Positions 1 through 9,137 of a stretch of DNA of 64,000 nt are shown piece after piece. Made by a program: the position numbers and the translations under genes. Position 1 is the stretch's first letter; each line of letters opens with the position of its first letter. The stretch comes from Nocardia vermiculata NBRC 100427 (GTDB taxonomy: Bacteria; Actinomycetota; Actinomycetes; Mycobacteriales; Mycobacteriaceae), in NCBI RefSeq assembly GCF_001613265.1, contig NZ_BDCA01000002.1, positions 248,001-312,000 of the forward strand, written 5' to 3'. The notes beneath the pieces are model-generated. The model saw nothing but the letters and a program-made list of their open reading frames with translations, made no database searches and was not told where the DNA came from.

Positions 1-1
1 C

Positions 2-358
2 TTCGAAGATCAAGCGCCGTTCAAGACCCAATACGATCGCGAACAAGCGGCCTGGAACCGGCTCAGCAGCACCATTCTGATGGGAGCAACCGTCGGCACG
101 CTCGTCGGCGGAATCAGCGGCGGAGCGGTGGGCTGCCTGCTCGGAGGCATCGCCGGCGCTACCGTTGCCGCAGCCACCATCGTCGGCCTCTTCGGCCCGT
201 TCGTTCCCGCAGCTGCCGTCGGTTGCATCGGTGGCATCGTCGCCGTCGGCGCGCTCGGCACCCTCGCGGGCCAACTACTCGTCGCGGCCCCCGTAGCCGT
301 CATGGCCGCCGTGCAGTATTTCACTACCATCAATCAGCCCTTCCCCGCCAAGCCGTAG
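2..358 (+). CDS. C-terminal part of a glycine/alanine-rich hydrophobic protein (partial)
   Basis: The frame is open from base 2 to a TAG at 356-358 with no stop upstream, so this is the 3' end of a gene that begins before the window. The first ATG inside the frame (base 80) is probably internal. The visible 118 residues begin with a charged stretch. They continue with a long Gly/Ala/Val-rich hydrophobic run containing GG/GA small-residue repeats, which resembles two or three packed membrane helices, and end in a short polar tail. No catalytic motif is visible. Similar glycine-zipper-like tails are seen in exported actinobacterial proteins of unknown role. I cannot assign a function. Confidence 0.6.
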   Translation, partial: FEDQAPFKTQYDREQAAWNRLSSTILMGATVGTLVGGISGGAVGCLLGGIAGATVAAATIVGLFGPFVPAAAVGCIGGIVAVGALGTLAGQLLVAAPVAVMAAVQYFTTINQPFPAKP

Positions 359-479
359 CCGCGACGACAACCACTGCCAGCGCCGTAATCCGCCTGCGCG
401 CCGGCGGCGGTACCGGAGCGGCGGGCTCATCCGAACGCCAGGATGAGCCCGATAACACCCCCTACCTGCACCTTCTCGG

Positions 480-553
480 TGCCCCCGGTCGGATTCGAAC
501 CGACACTGTGCGGATTTTAAGTCCGCTGCCTCTGCCAGTTGGGCTACGGGGGC
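480..553 (-). tRNA. tRNA-Leu, anticodon UAA, short variable loop
   Basis: On the minus strand a complete cloverleaf folds: 7-bp acceptor GCCCCCG/CGGGGGC, D arm, anticodon stem GCGGA/TCCGC with loop CTTAAAA (anticodon TAA), 5-nt variable loop ACAGT, T stem GTCGG/CCGAC with loop TTCGAAT. The discriminator is A, as expected for leucine. The 3' CCA is not encoded; the bases after the discriminator are CCG. The short class-I variable loop is unusual, because bacterial tRNA-Leu normally carries a long extra arm. Mycobacterial genomes, as I recall, also carry a tRNA-Leu near ppx2, which fits the position, but I cannot confirm its fold. Confidence 0.88.
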
Positions 554-609
554 GGCTGGGATAGCGTACCTAAGTCGTACGTCCGTCTAGGAATTGTCCG
601 GAGATTTGC

Positions 610-2088
610 TCAGTGCACGCCTTCCATCAAGCGGCTGACCTGCGGGGCCAGGAAGTAGACAGTGACACCCACCACGATCGCGACCGCGCCGGTGATGCCG
701 AAGTACGCGACTTCGTGGCCGGGATCGTAGAACTCGGACAGCACGCCGGACATCGAGGTGCCGATGCCCACCGAAAAGAAGTAGAGGGCCATCATTTGAG
801 CGCGGAAGGCCTCTGGGGCGAGCTGAGTGGTAACCGCGAGGCCGATGGGTGAGATCAGCAGTTCCGAGATCGCGAAACCGGCCAGGATGACGAACACCAG
901 CAGGGCGGGTACGGATTTGTCCCCGAAGCCGGCCAGGGGGACGAACAGCAGGAACGATGCGCCCATCCCCATCACGCCGTAGGCGAACTTTCGCGGCGTG
1001 GTGGGGGCCCGGGTGCCCAACTTGGTCCACATGAGCGCGAACAGCGGCGACAGGGTGATGATCCAGACGGGCTCCTCCGAGCCGATCCAGCTCGACGGCG
1101 CGGTCCAGCCGAACAGGGTCCAGTTCATCCGTTCGTCGGAGTAGACGGCCAGCACCGTGAAGATCTGCTGGAACAGCGACCAGAACACCGCGTTGGCAAC
1201 GAACAGCGGTATGAAGGCCCGCACTCGGACACGCTCCACCGCAACTACTTTCGGACTGGTCAACATCAATCCGAAATAGACTATCGATACCGCCGCGATC
1301 ACGCCGGTCGTAACCCACGACAGATTCGACAACCGCACCAGCCCGGACCAGATTGCGGCCACGACCACCACCGCAGCTGCTACGACGAACGCGCCGACTC
1401 GGCCGATTTCCGCGCGCCGCAGCGGATTCGGCACCACGCGCCCATGGGCACCGAGGTTGCGGCGGAAGACCACGTACTGAATCAACCCCAGCGCCATACC
1501 GACAGCAGCCGCACCGAAACCGTAGTGAAAACCGAGGTGAGTCTGGAGCAAACCGGTGAGCAGCGGCCCCACGAAAGCACCCAGATTCACACCCAGATAG
1601 AAAAGCGTGAAGCCACCGTCGGCGCGGGCATCGCCCTTGTCGTAGAGCGTCCCGAGCAGCGACGAGGCGTTCGCCTTCAACGCGCCCGAGCCCAGCGCCA
1701 CCAGCACGAGACCGACTCCGACACCGGACAGTCCGGGCAGCACCGCCAGCGCGATATGCCCGGCCATCACCACCACGCCGCCGTAGAAGACCGTGCGTTC
1801 CATCCCCAGCACGCGATCGGCCAGCCAACCACCCAACACCGTGGACAGGTACACCAGGCCGCCGTAGGCGCCGACGATGCCGGTGGCAGTGGACTGCTCG
1901 AGCCCCAGACCACCGTCGGCGAGCGAGTAGTACAGGTAGTACCCGAGGATGGTGAGCATCCCGTAGAAGGAGAACCGCTCCCACAGCTCCACGCCGAAGA
2001 GATTGACCAGTCCGATCGGATGACCGAAGATCGTGCGTCCCGGGGGTCCCGACGGTTGCTCCTGCGCGAGCGGCTCCACCGTACTCAT
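610..2088 (-). CDS. POT/PTR2-family proton-dependent oligopeptide transporter
   Basis: About 492 residues from the ATG at 2088; an in-frame start 30 bases further upstream is less likely. The N-terminal motif ELWERFSFYGM is the ExxER signature of POT (PTR2) peptide symporters, which couple proton entry to di- and tripeptide uptake. It is followed by GGWLADR, a MFS-type loop, and about 12-14 hydrophobic segments. A polar loop in the middle (GWTAPSSWIGSEEP) is the large periplasmic loop between halves. Length and motif order match bacterial DtpT/YdgR-type proteins. The gene is read towards the tRNA-Leu, with ppx upstream on the same strand. Substrate specificity cannot be read from the sequence. 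Confidence 0.9.
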   Translation of the reverse strand: MSTVEPLAQEQPSGPPGRTIFGHPIGLVNLFGVELWERFSFYGMLTILGYYLYYSLADGGLGLEQSTATGIVGAYGGLVYLSTVLGGWLADRVLGMERTVFYGGVVVMAGHIALAVLPGLSGVGVGLVLVALGSGALKANASSLLGTLYDKGDARADGGFTLFYLGVNLGAFVGPLLTGLLQTHLGFHYGFGAAAVGMALGLIQYVVFRRNLGAHGRVVPNPLRRAEIGRVGAFVVAAAVVVVAAIWSGLVRLSNLSWVTTGVIAAVSIVYFGLMLTSPKVVAVERVRVRAFIPLFVANAVFWSLFQQIFTVLAVYSDERMNWTLFGWTAPSSWIGSEEPVWIITLSPLFALMWTKLGTRAPTTPRKFAYGVMGMGASFLLFVPLAGFGDKSVPALLVFVILAGFAISELLISPIGLAVTTQLAPEAFRAQMMALYFFSVGIGTSMSGVLSEFYDPGHEVAYFGITGAVAIVVGVTVYFLAPQVSRLMEGVH

Positions 2089-2233
2089 GGAAGGAGATTC
2101 TTCCGGACCCCGCCGCACCGATCGCGGAAATCACGATCATGTCGTGCGGACAAAAGCCTTCTCGGCATCTACTGCGCCTGAGAAGTCCGGACCTACGTGG
2201 TAACGCTCCGCCGCGGCCTCCGGTCCAGCCTTC

Positions 2234-3181
2234 TCAGGAGATGGACAACGCTATTCCGTCGAGGATGTCGTGTTCGCTGACGACGAGCTCGGAGATTCCC
2301 GCACGGCGGGCGAATTCGTCGGCGAGCACCTCGGTGACGACCGCGCCGCCGCCGATCACGTCCACCCGCCCCGGATGCATGGGTCCGAGGGCTGCGCGCT
2401 CGTCGTGTGTCATCCCGATCAGGCGGTGGCAGACCTCGCGCACCCGGTCGAACCCGAGACGGGTGAGATGGATACGGCTGGAATCGTATTCGGGCAGATC
2501 GAGGGCGACCGCGGCGATCGTGGTCATGGTCCCAGCCACACCGACCCAGGTGTGCGCACGCTCCACCGGAACCACACCGAAGGCCTGCGCCAGCTGCTGC
2601 GAAGCGATGAAGCGCGCCGAAGCGACCTCCTCACCGGTCGGCGGGTTGCCGTGCAGGCATCGTTCGGTGAGCCGCACACAGCCGATGTCGGCCGAATACG
2701 CCGCCTGCACACCGGAGCTGTCGCCGACCACCACCTCGGTGGAACCGCCACCGAGGTCGACAACCACGAAAGGCCCTTCGGCATCGGACAATTCGCCGAC
2801 CGCACCGGCGAACGACAGCCGTGCCTCCTCCTCGCCGGTGATGACCTCCGCCTGCGCTCCGGCCACGACGCGGCCCAGTTCCACCCCGGTCATGGTGAAG
2901 AAGTCGTCGCGGTTGCGGGCGTCGCGGGTCGCGCTGGTCGCGACCATCCGCACCCGGCTCACCCCGGCCTCGAGCATGAGATCGACGTAGTCGTGCAGCG
3001 CCACCCGGGTGCGCTCGATCGCCTCCGGATTCAGCTCGCCGGTAGCGTCGACGCCCTTGCCGAGCCGCACGATCCGCATCTCGCGATGCACATCGGTGAG
3101 CCCGCCCTCCGGCGTGGGTTCGGCGATCAACAGCCTGATCGAATTCGTTCCACAATCGACGGCGGCAACGCGGTCACTCAT
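2234..3181 (-). CDS. ppx: Ppx/GppA family exopolyphosphatase (mycobacterial Ppx2-type)
   Basis: This 315-residue protein has the actin-like ATPase fold of the Ppx/GppA family. The N terminus AAVDCGTNSIRLLIAE is the phosphate-1 motif, VVVDLGGGSTEVVVG (about residue 137) is the phosphate-2 motif, and VIGGGAVV near residue 277 lies in the adenosine region. The family hydrolyses polyphosphate or (p)ppGpp. The short form lacking the C-terminal HD domain matches actinobacterial Ppx proteins next to eno. It is the last gene of the leftward run eno-ftsB-DUF501-ppx. Its ribosome-binding site (AGGAG) lies inside a 22-bp repeat whose second copy creates a small upstream reading frame. Enzyme preference between polyphosphate and pppGpp is not predictable here. 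Confidence 0.9.
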   Translation of the reverse strand: MSDRVAAVDCGTNSIRLLIAEPTPEGGLTDVHREMRIVRLGKGVDATGELNPEAIERTRVALHDYVDLMLEAGVSRVRMVATSATRDARNRDDFFTMTGVELGRVVAGAQAEVITGEEEARLSFAGAVGELSDAEGPFVVVDLGGGSTEVVVGDSSGVQAAYSADIGCVRLTERCLHGNPPTGEEVASARFIASQQLAQAFGVVPVERAHTWVGVAGTMTTIAAVALDLPEYDSSRIHLTRLGFDRVREVCHRLIGMTHDERAALGPMHPGRVDVIGGGAVVTEVLADEFARRAGISELVVSEHDILDGIALSIS

Positions 3182-3184
3182 TCG

Positions 3185-3253
3185 TCACTCCTGTGATCTG
3201 CGGGACACCCGCACCCGGTCGCAACGACGACCCGCTGCGCGATTATCGGTCAT
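3185..3253 (-). CDS. Possible 22-codon leader peptide upstream of ppx
   Basis: ATG at 3253 is preceded by AGGAGCGACG, a good Shine-Dalgarno match, and the frame stops at TGA 3187-3185, a few bases before the ppx ATG. The stop lies just past the ppx AGGAG, so translation of the short frame could be coupled to ppx. The predicted peptide is very basic (MTDNRAAGRRCDRVRVSRR, then SQE). Its start region copies the ppx start region through a 22-bp duplication, so it could be a by-product of that event. I see no peptide family. Expression is an inference. Confidence 0.3.
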   Translation of the reverse strand: MTDNRAAGRRCDRVRVSRRSQE

Positions 3254-3282
3254 CGTCGCTCCTGTGATCTGCGGGACACCCG
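3190..3282. repeat. 22-bp direct repeat (3190-3211 and 3261-3282), period 71
   Basis: Two exact 22-bp copies lie in the gap between DUF501 and ppx. On the minus strand each copy carries the AGGAG that serves as a ribosome-binding site, one for ppx and one for the short leader frame. No insertion element is visible around them, so a local tandem duplication is the simplest origin. Confidence 0.85.
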
Positions 3283-3283
3283 G

Positions 3284-3868
3284 TCAGCCTCGGTCGGTTT
3301 CCGGCTGGTACCGATCGTAGGTGGGCCAGTCCTGCGGGATCGCCGTACCGCGCAAACCGGTATCGGCGGCCAGTGCCACGGCTTCGTCACCGAGCAGGTT
3401 CAGTCCGGGCCCCTTCGCCAGTGAATGTGCGATCAGCACGTGCAGGCATTTGACCCGCTCGGGCATACCGCCGCCACTGAAATCGGTCCCCAGCGACTCG
3501 ATCGCGTCGCGTTCGGCGAGGAAGCTCTCGTGCGCGCGACGGTAGGACGCGGCCAGTTCCGGATCGGTCGCCAGCCGCTCGGTCATTCCGCGCATCAGGC
3601 CCTCGGCCTCCTGGCGGCTCGCCTCGGCGGTCAGGCGCGGATCGGTGAGGTAGTACAGCGTGGGGAACGGGGTCCCGTCGGGCAACCGCGGCGCGGTCTT
3701 CACCACGGCCGGCTGACCGTCCGGGGTCCGGTAGGCAATGGCGAGGACTCCGCGCGGTGTGCGGCCGAGTTGCCGCGCCACGATCTCCAGATCGGCCTCG
3801 CTCGGAGCATCGCTGCCCGCGCCGGGAACCCCGCCGGAAGTTGTTTCGGGCGTAGCGGGGTCGGTCAC
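3284..3868 (-). CDS. DUF501 family protein (Rv1025-like)
   Basis: About 194 residues from GTG 3868, which is preceded by AAGGAG and overlaps the ftsB-type gene by 4 bp (GTGA). The conserved body runs from DLEIVARQLGRTPRGVLAIAYR through PTLYYLTDP and GGMPERVKCLHVLIAHSLAKG to a C-terminal aspartate-rich stretch. This matches the actinobacterial DUF501 family found between the septum initiator gene and ppx. The motif VKCLH contains the only cysteine and a histidine in a conserved block, so a catalytic or metal role is possible, but no activity is established for the family to my knowledge. The first 20 residues are low-complexity. Confidence 0.85.
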   Translation of the reverse strand: MTDPATPETTSGGVPGAGSDAPSEADLEIVARQLGRTPRGVLAIAYRTPDGQPAVVKTAPRLPDGTPFPTLYYLTDPRLTAEASRQEAEGLMRGMTERLATDPELAASYRRAHESFLAERDAIESLGTDFSGGGMPERVKCLHVLIAHSLAKGPGLNLLGDEAVALAADTGLRGTAIPQDWPTYDRYQPETDRG

Positions 3869-4503
3869 CTGGGTTCTCCTTCGGGACTGGGTGGCGGCGG
3901 CGCCGCAGGGGGTGGCGGGGTCGTGGTCTCGGGTTGGGGTTGCGGCTCGGACATGCTGCGCCACAGCTGCGTGTACCAGGGGTCGGGGGTGCGCGCGCGG
4001 GTGGTCGGCACCGGCACCGCGGGTTGTTCGATGCCGGGCACCTGCACGATGTAGGCGGTTTCCCCCGGCATCACCAGCCGCAGCCGGTCGCGTGCCTCGG
4101 AGCGGATGTAGGCGGGGTCCTGCTGCTGCGCCCGGCGGTCCCGCAAGCGGGCCAGATCGCTTTCCAGTTCGCGACGCTGCTCGGCCAGCTGGGTCGCCTC
4201 CGAGCGCTGGCTGAAGTAGGTGCGCATCGGCACAGCGAGGGTCAGCGCGAGCCCGCAGAGCACCGCGGCGAGGATGACCGCCCGGCCGGTGGACAGGCCG
4301 AGTATCCGCCGGTCACTGTCCGTCTTCTTCGACCGCGGGCGACGGGTGCCGGTCTTCGTGGCGGGCGAACGGCGCCGGCCCGCACGCTGACCTGCCGCGG
4401 TGCGTGCGGAGCCCGAGCGCGCCGGTTTGGCCTTGGCCGAACGCGACGAGCGGCGGTCACCACGTCCTGCCGGACTGGTACCGCGCGCCCGTCGCTCCGT
4501 CAT
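3865..4503 (-). CDS. FtsB/DivIC septum formation initiator family protein
   Basis: Start chosen at ATG 4503 (GAGGTG upstream), giving about 212 residues. The first 75 residues are Arg/Lys/Ser-rich and cytoplasmic. One membrane helix follows (AVILAAVLCGLALTLAVP), then a coiled coil of about 35 residues (TQLAEQRRELESDLARLRDRR) and the typical DPAYIRSEARDRLRLVMPGETAYIV block. The C terminus is Pro/Glu-rich. FtsB/DivIC proteins bridge FtsL and FtsQ in the divisome outside the membrane. The long basic N tail and the Pro-rich tail are actinobacterial additions. It lies just downstream of eno and overlaps DUF501, as in mycobacteria. Confidence 0.88.
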   Translation of the reverse strand: MTERRARGTSPAGRGDRRSSRSAKAKPARSGSARTAAGQRAGRRRSPATKTGTRRPRSKKTDSDRRILGLSTGRAVILAAVLCGLALTLAVPMRTYFSQRSEATQLAEQRRELESDLARLRDRRAQQQDPAYIRSEARDRLRLVMPGETAYIVQVPGIEQPAVPVPTTRARTPDPWYTQLWRSMSEPQPQPETTTPPPPAAPPPPSPEGEPR

Positions 4504-4569
4504 CCCCACACCTCGAAATCGCCTGCTGTTCCGCGCCGGCGACACGCCGCGCAGCCGTGTGCGAGGCTA

Positions 4570-6751
<2,182 letters not shown>

Positions 6752-6878
6752 CTTTCCATCATCCAGATTCACGGCGCGCGAGCACGGAGCACCGGCAGCG
6801 ACATTCACGCGAACCGGCATACGATCAGCTAATTCCACGACGCCCGCGATGCCGAAACGCTATGTCCACCGGCGGCTT

Positions 6879-6918
6879 TTAGGTAAGCCTTGCTTAAGGC
6901 TGCCTAACCGACTACCTT
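6879..6918 (+). promoter_or_regulatory. DtxR/IdeR-type iron box over a promoter
   Basis: TTAGGTAAGCCTTGCTTAA (6879-6897) matches the IdeR/DtxR consensus at about 15 of 19 positions. A further CCTAA arm at 6903-6907 makes a longer imperfect dyad TTAGG...GCC/GGC...CCTAA. The box overlaps a candidate -35 TTGCTT (6890-6895), with TACCTT (6913-6918) as -10 after a 17-bp spacer, so binding should block RNA polymerase. The first gene starts 58 bases downstream of the -10. In this family, iron-loaded repressor binds such boxes and low iron releases the operon. Confidence 0.75.
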
Positions 6919-6975
6919 CCCTTTCCGAGTCTTCACCGCCTACCCGATCCCCCATTGTCAGGAAGGGACATCCTG

Positions 6976-8073
6976 GTGAAAAACGTTCTCCGCGAACGTA
7001 AGACACTCCACCTGGAAAAACTGGATCCGATCGACCGCCGTGAGCTTCCCGAGGAAGCCGCGGCGGCCGTACTGTGTCGAGCCGAAGAGATTGCCGTCAC
7101 ACTCGCCGAATCACCGGCGGCCCACCGCACCCTCGACCATCCGGAGCTGATCCGGCTGGTCGACACCCACGCCGCCGCCTTACCCGGCGCGGTGCGGACC
7201 GCACTGCGACCACCGGACACCGCCGCGGGCGCCACGATCATCGGCCGCCTACCGGTCGACGACGGCGACCTGGGGCCCACACCCCGCGACTGGCGCCATG
7301 CCGCAGATCCCGCCTGCCCGGCATCGTTTCGCCTGGATATCGCCATGTTGCTGCTGGCGCGCTGCGCGGGCGAACCGTTCGGCTGGCAGGGCCAGCAGAG
7401 CGGGCGCCTGGTCAACAACATCCTGCCGACCCCCGGACACGAAGACGAGCAGTCCGGCGCGAGCAGCACCATCCTGCTGAGCCCGCACACCGAGGATGCG
7501 TTTCACCCCGAGCGTGCCCACCTGCTGTTGCTGGGATGCCTGCGGAATCCGGACCGCGTCGGCACGACGGTGTCCTCGATTCGGCAGGCGGAGCTGGATT
7601 CCGACACTCGTCGACGGCTCGCCGAACCGGTGCTGCCGATCCTGCCGGACGTGTCCTACGGCGAGGATTTCTCCGCTCATCGCCCCGCCCCGGTCCCCAC
7701 CGTCGCCCCCGGCGCGGCGGGGCCGACTCTGCGCTACGACCCGGCCTACACTCCACTCGACGATGCCGACCCCGAATACCGTTGTGCGTACGGTCATCTC
7801 GGTAGCGAGCTGGAAAGGACCTGTCACCGTGCGGTGTTGGAGCCGGGCGAGTTGCTGCTGATGGACAATGATGTGGTCGTGCACGGCCGGGTCCCCTTCA
7901 CGCCCCGCTACGACGGGACCGATCGCTGGCTCAAGCGGGTCAACATCCGGTTGGCACGCCGGCGCGCACCGGAAGAGGCCCGGGAGAGCGGGTACGGCCA
8001 GGTGACGGTACGGCCGTTCCCTGCTGCGGGGGAGGAAATCTCGAACAGACCAGTGAACCGAGGAATGCAGTGA
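6976..8073 (+). CDS. Fe(II)/2-oxoglutarate amino-acid oxygenase, VioC/AsnO (clavaminate synthase-like) family
   Basis: 365 residues from GTG 6976, preceded by AGGAAGGGA. The iron triad is HTE near residues 171-173 (SPHTEDAFHPER) and His303 (DVVVHGRVPF); Arg317 in GTDRWLKR, 14 residues after that His, is the expected 2-oxoglutarate anchor. HxE instead of HxD is the mark of the clavaminate synthase/VioC/AsnO group, whose members beta-hydroxylate or desaturate free arginine, asparagine or similar amino acids. The flanking blocks HGRVPFTPRYDGTDRWL match that group closely. It is the first gene after the iron box. The substrate is unknown; arginine, asparagine or a diaminopropionate derivative are candidates. 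The C terminus runs into a 17-bp tandem duplication. Confidence 0.88.
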   Translation: MKNVLRERKTLHLEKLDPIDRRELPEEAAAAVLCRAEEIAVTLAESPAAHRTLDHPELIRLVDTHAAALPGAVRTALRPPDTAAGATIIGRLPVDDGDLGPTPRDWRHAADPACPASFRLDIAMLLLARCAGEPFGWQGQQSGRLVNNILPTPGHEDEQSGASSTILLSPHTEDAFHPERAHLLLLGCLRNPDRVGTTVSSIRQAELDSDTRRRLAEPVLPILPDVSYGEDFSAHRPAPVPTVAPGAAGPTLRYDPAYTPLDDADPEYRCAYGHLGSELERTCHRAVLEPGELLLMDNDVVVHGRVPFTPRYDGTDRWLKRVNIRLARRRAPEEARESGYGQVTVRPFPAAGEEISNRPVNRGMQ

Positions 8074-8090
8074 ACCGAGGAAAGCAGTGA
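8051..8090 (+). repeat. 17-bp tandem duplication at the oxygenase stop / sbnB-like start
   Basis: CAGTGAACCGAGGAATG (8051-8067) is followed directly by CAGTGAACCGAGGAAAG (8068-8084) and a third partial CAGTGA. The first copy encodes the last codons of the oxygenase. The second supplies the stop codon and the AGGA used by the next gene. Since 17 is not a multiple of three, loss of a copy would change the oxygenase C terminus and the ribosome-binding region. Confidence 0.85.
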
Positions 8091-9076
8091 GCAACCGCCC
8101 CACCCCGTTGCGCGTACTGAGCCGCAGCGATCTCGCCGATGTCCCGATCGCCCCGCTCGATGTGGTGCGGGCGGTCGAAGACGCCTATCTCGCACTGGCA
8201 CAGGGTGAATCAGATAATCCACGCAAACTCAGCGTGGCCCACCCGGACGGGTGGTCGGTGGCCTACGCCATGCTCGGCCGGGACGGACGCCGCCGGGTCG
8301 TCGCGATGAAGACGTCCTACAAGTTCGATCCGAGCCACGACCGCAGGACCAAGCGGTACTACACCACCATCACGCTCTACGACGATGCCACCGGCAGTCC
8401 GATCGCAATGATGGACTGCTCCCGGGTGGGCGCACTGCGCACGCCGGCCGTATCCGGACTGCTGGTGCGCGAGACGATCCGGCCGGGCGCCCGCAACGCC
8501 CTGTTGATCGGCACCGGCACCCAGGGCCGAAATGCCCTGCCGCACCTGATCGCCGCCAATCCGCAGTTGGATCGGCTGAGTGTGTACGGCACCCATACCG
8601 AAGGCCTCGAAGCCGTCGGCCGGTATCTGCGGGCCCACGCGCCGCACCTCGATCTCGAGGTAGCCGACGATGCTCGCGCGGCGGCCGCTACGGCCGATGT
8701 GGTGCTGGCGACCGCCGGCCCGGGCACCGACGTCGCACTGGAATCCTCGGATCTGGCACCGGGTTCGGTGGTCGTGCTGGTCGGCTACGGCCTGGCACCC
8801 TCCACCCTCACCGATGCCGACCGGGTCATCGCGACCAATGCCGAACAGATGTCGCTGACCGGCACCGATATGGCCGGGCCGGACGGCCGGCTGCGCCCGG
8901 TGGACGCCGAGCTGCCCGCAATTCTCGCCCGGCGGGCCGCCGGCCGGCGCAGCCCGGACGAGCGGATCTTCGTCTACAACAGCGGGCTGGTTCTCACCGA
9001 TGTCGCGGTGGCGCATGCCCTCGCCGAACGTGCCATCGCCGAGGGACGCGGAACCGAGGTGGCACTGTGGGATTGA
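8087..9076 (+). CDS. SbnB-like N-((2S)-2-amino-2-carboxyethyl)-L-glutamate dehydrogenase (ornithine cyclodeaminase/mu-crystallin fold)
   Basis: 329 residues from GTG 8087 (GAGGAAA upstream). Ornithine cyclodeaminase/mu-crystallin fold: substrate-binding N part with MKTSYKFDPS and SRVGALRTPAVSGL, then the NAD-binding Rossmann turn LLIGTGTQGRNAL at about residues 140-150. In SbnB-type enzymes the adduct made by SbnA from O-phosphoserine and glutamate is oxidised and hydrolysed to L-2,3-diaminopropionate plus 2-oxoglutarate. The SbnA-like partner lies two genes downstream, which supports this role over ornithine cyclodeaminase or alanine dehydrogenase. The 2-oxoglutarate released could feed the oxygenase encoded just upstream; that link is an inference. 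Confidence 0.83.
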   Translation: MSNRPTPLRVLSRSDLADVPIAPLDVVRAVEDAYLALAQGESDNPRKLSVAHPDGWSVAYAMLGRDGRRRVVAMKTSYKFDPSHDRRTKRYYTTITLYDDATGSPIAMMDCSRVGALRTPAVSGLLVRETIRPGARNALLIGTGTQGRNALPHLIAANPQLDRLSVYGTHTEGLEAVGRYLRAHAPHLDLEVADDARAAAATADVVLATAGPGTDVALESSDLAPGSVVVLVGYGLAPSTLTDADRVIATNAEQMSLTGTDMAGPDGRLRPVDAELPAILARRAAGRRSPDERIFVYNSGLVLTDVAVAHALAERAIAEGRGTEVALWD

Positions 9077-9137
9077 GCGCCACGAGGCCGATTCCGTTCA
9101 TACCGGGCACACCGCCGCACAGCGGGCAGCCCGGGCA

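Noticed and set aside
587..2140. 517-codon minus-strand frame beside the POT transporter
   Set aside because: Arginine-rich composition and no motifs; it is an out-of-frame shadow of the transporter gene.
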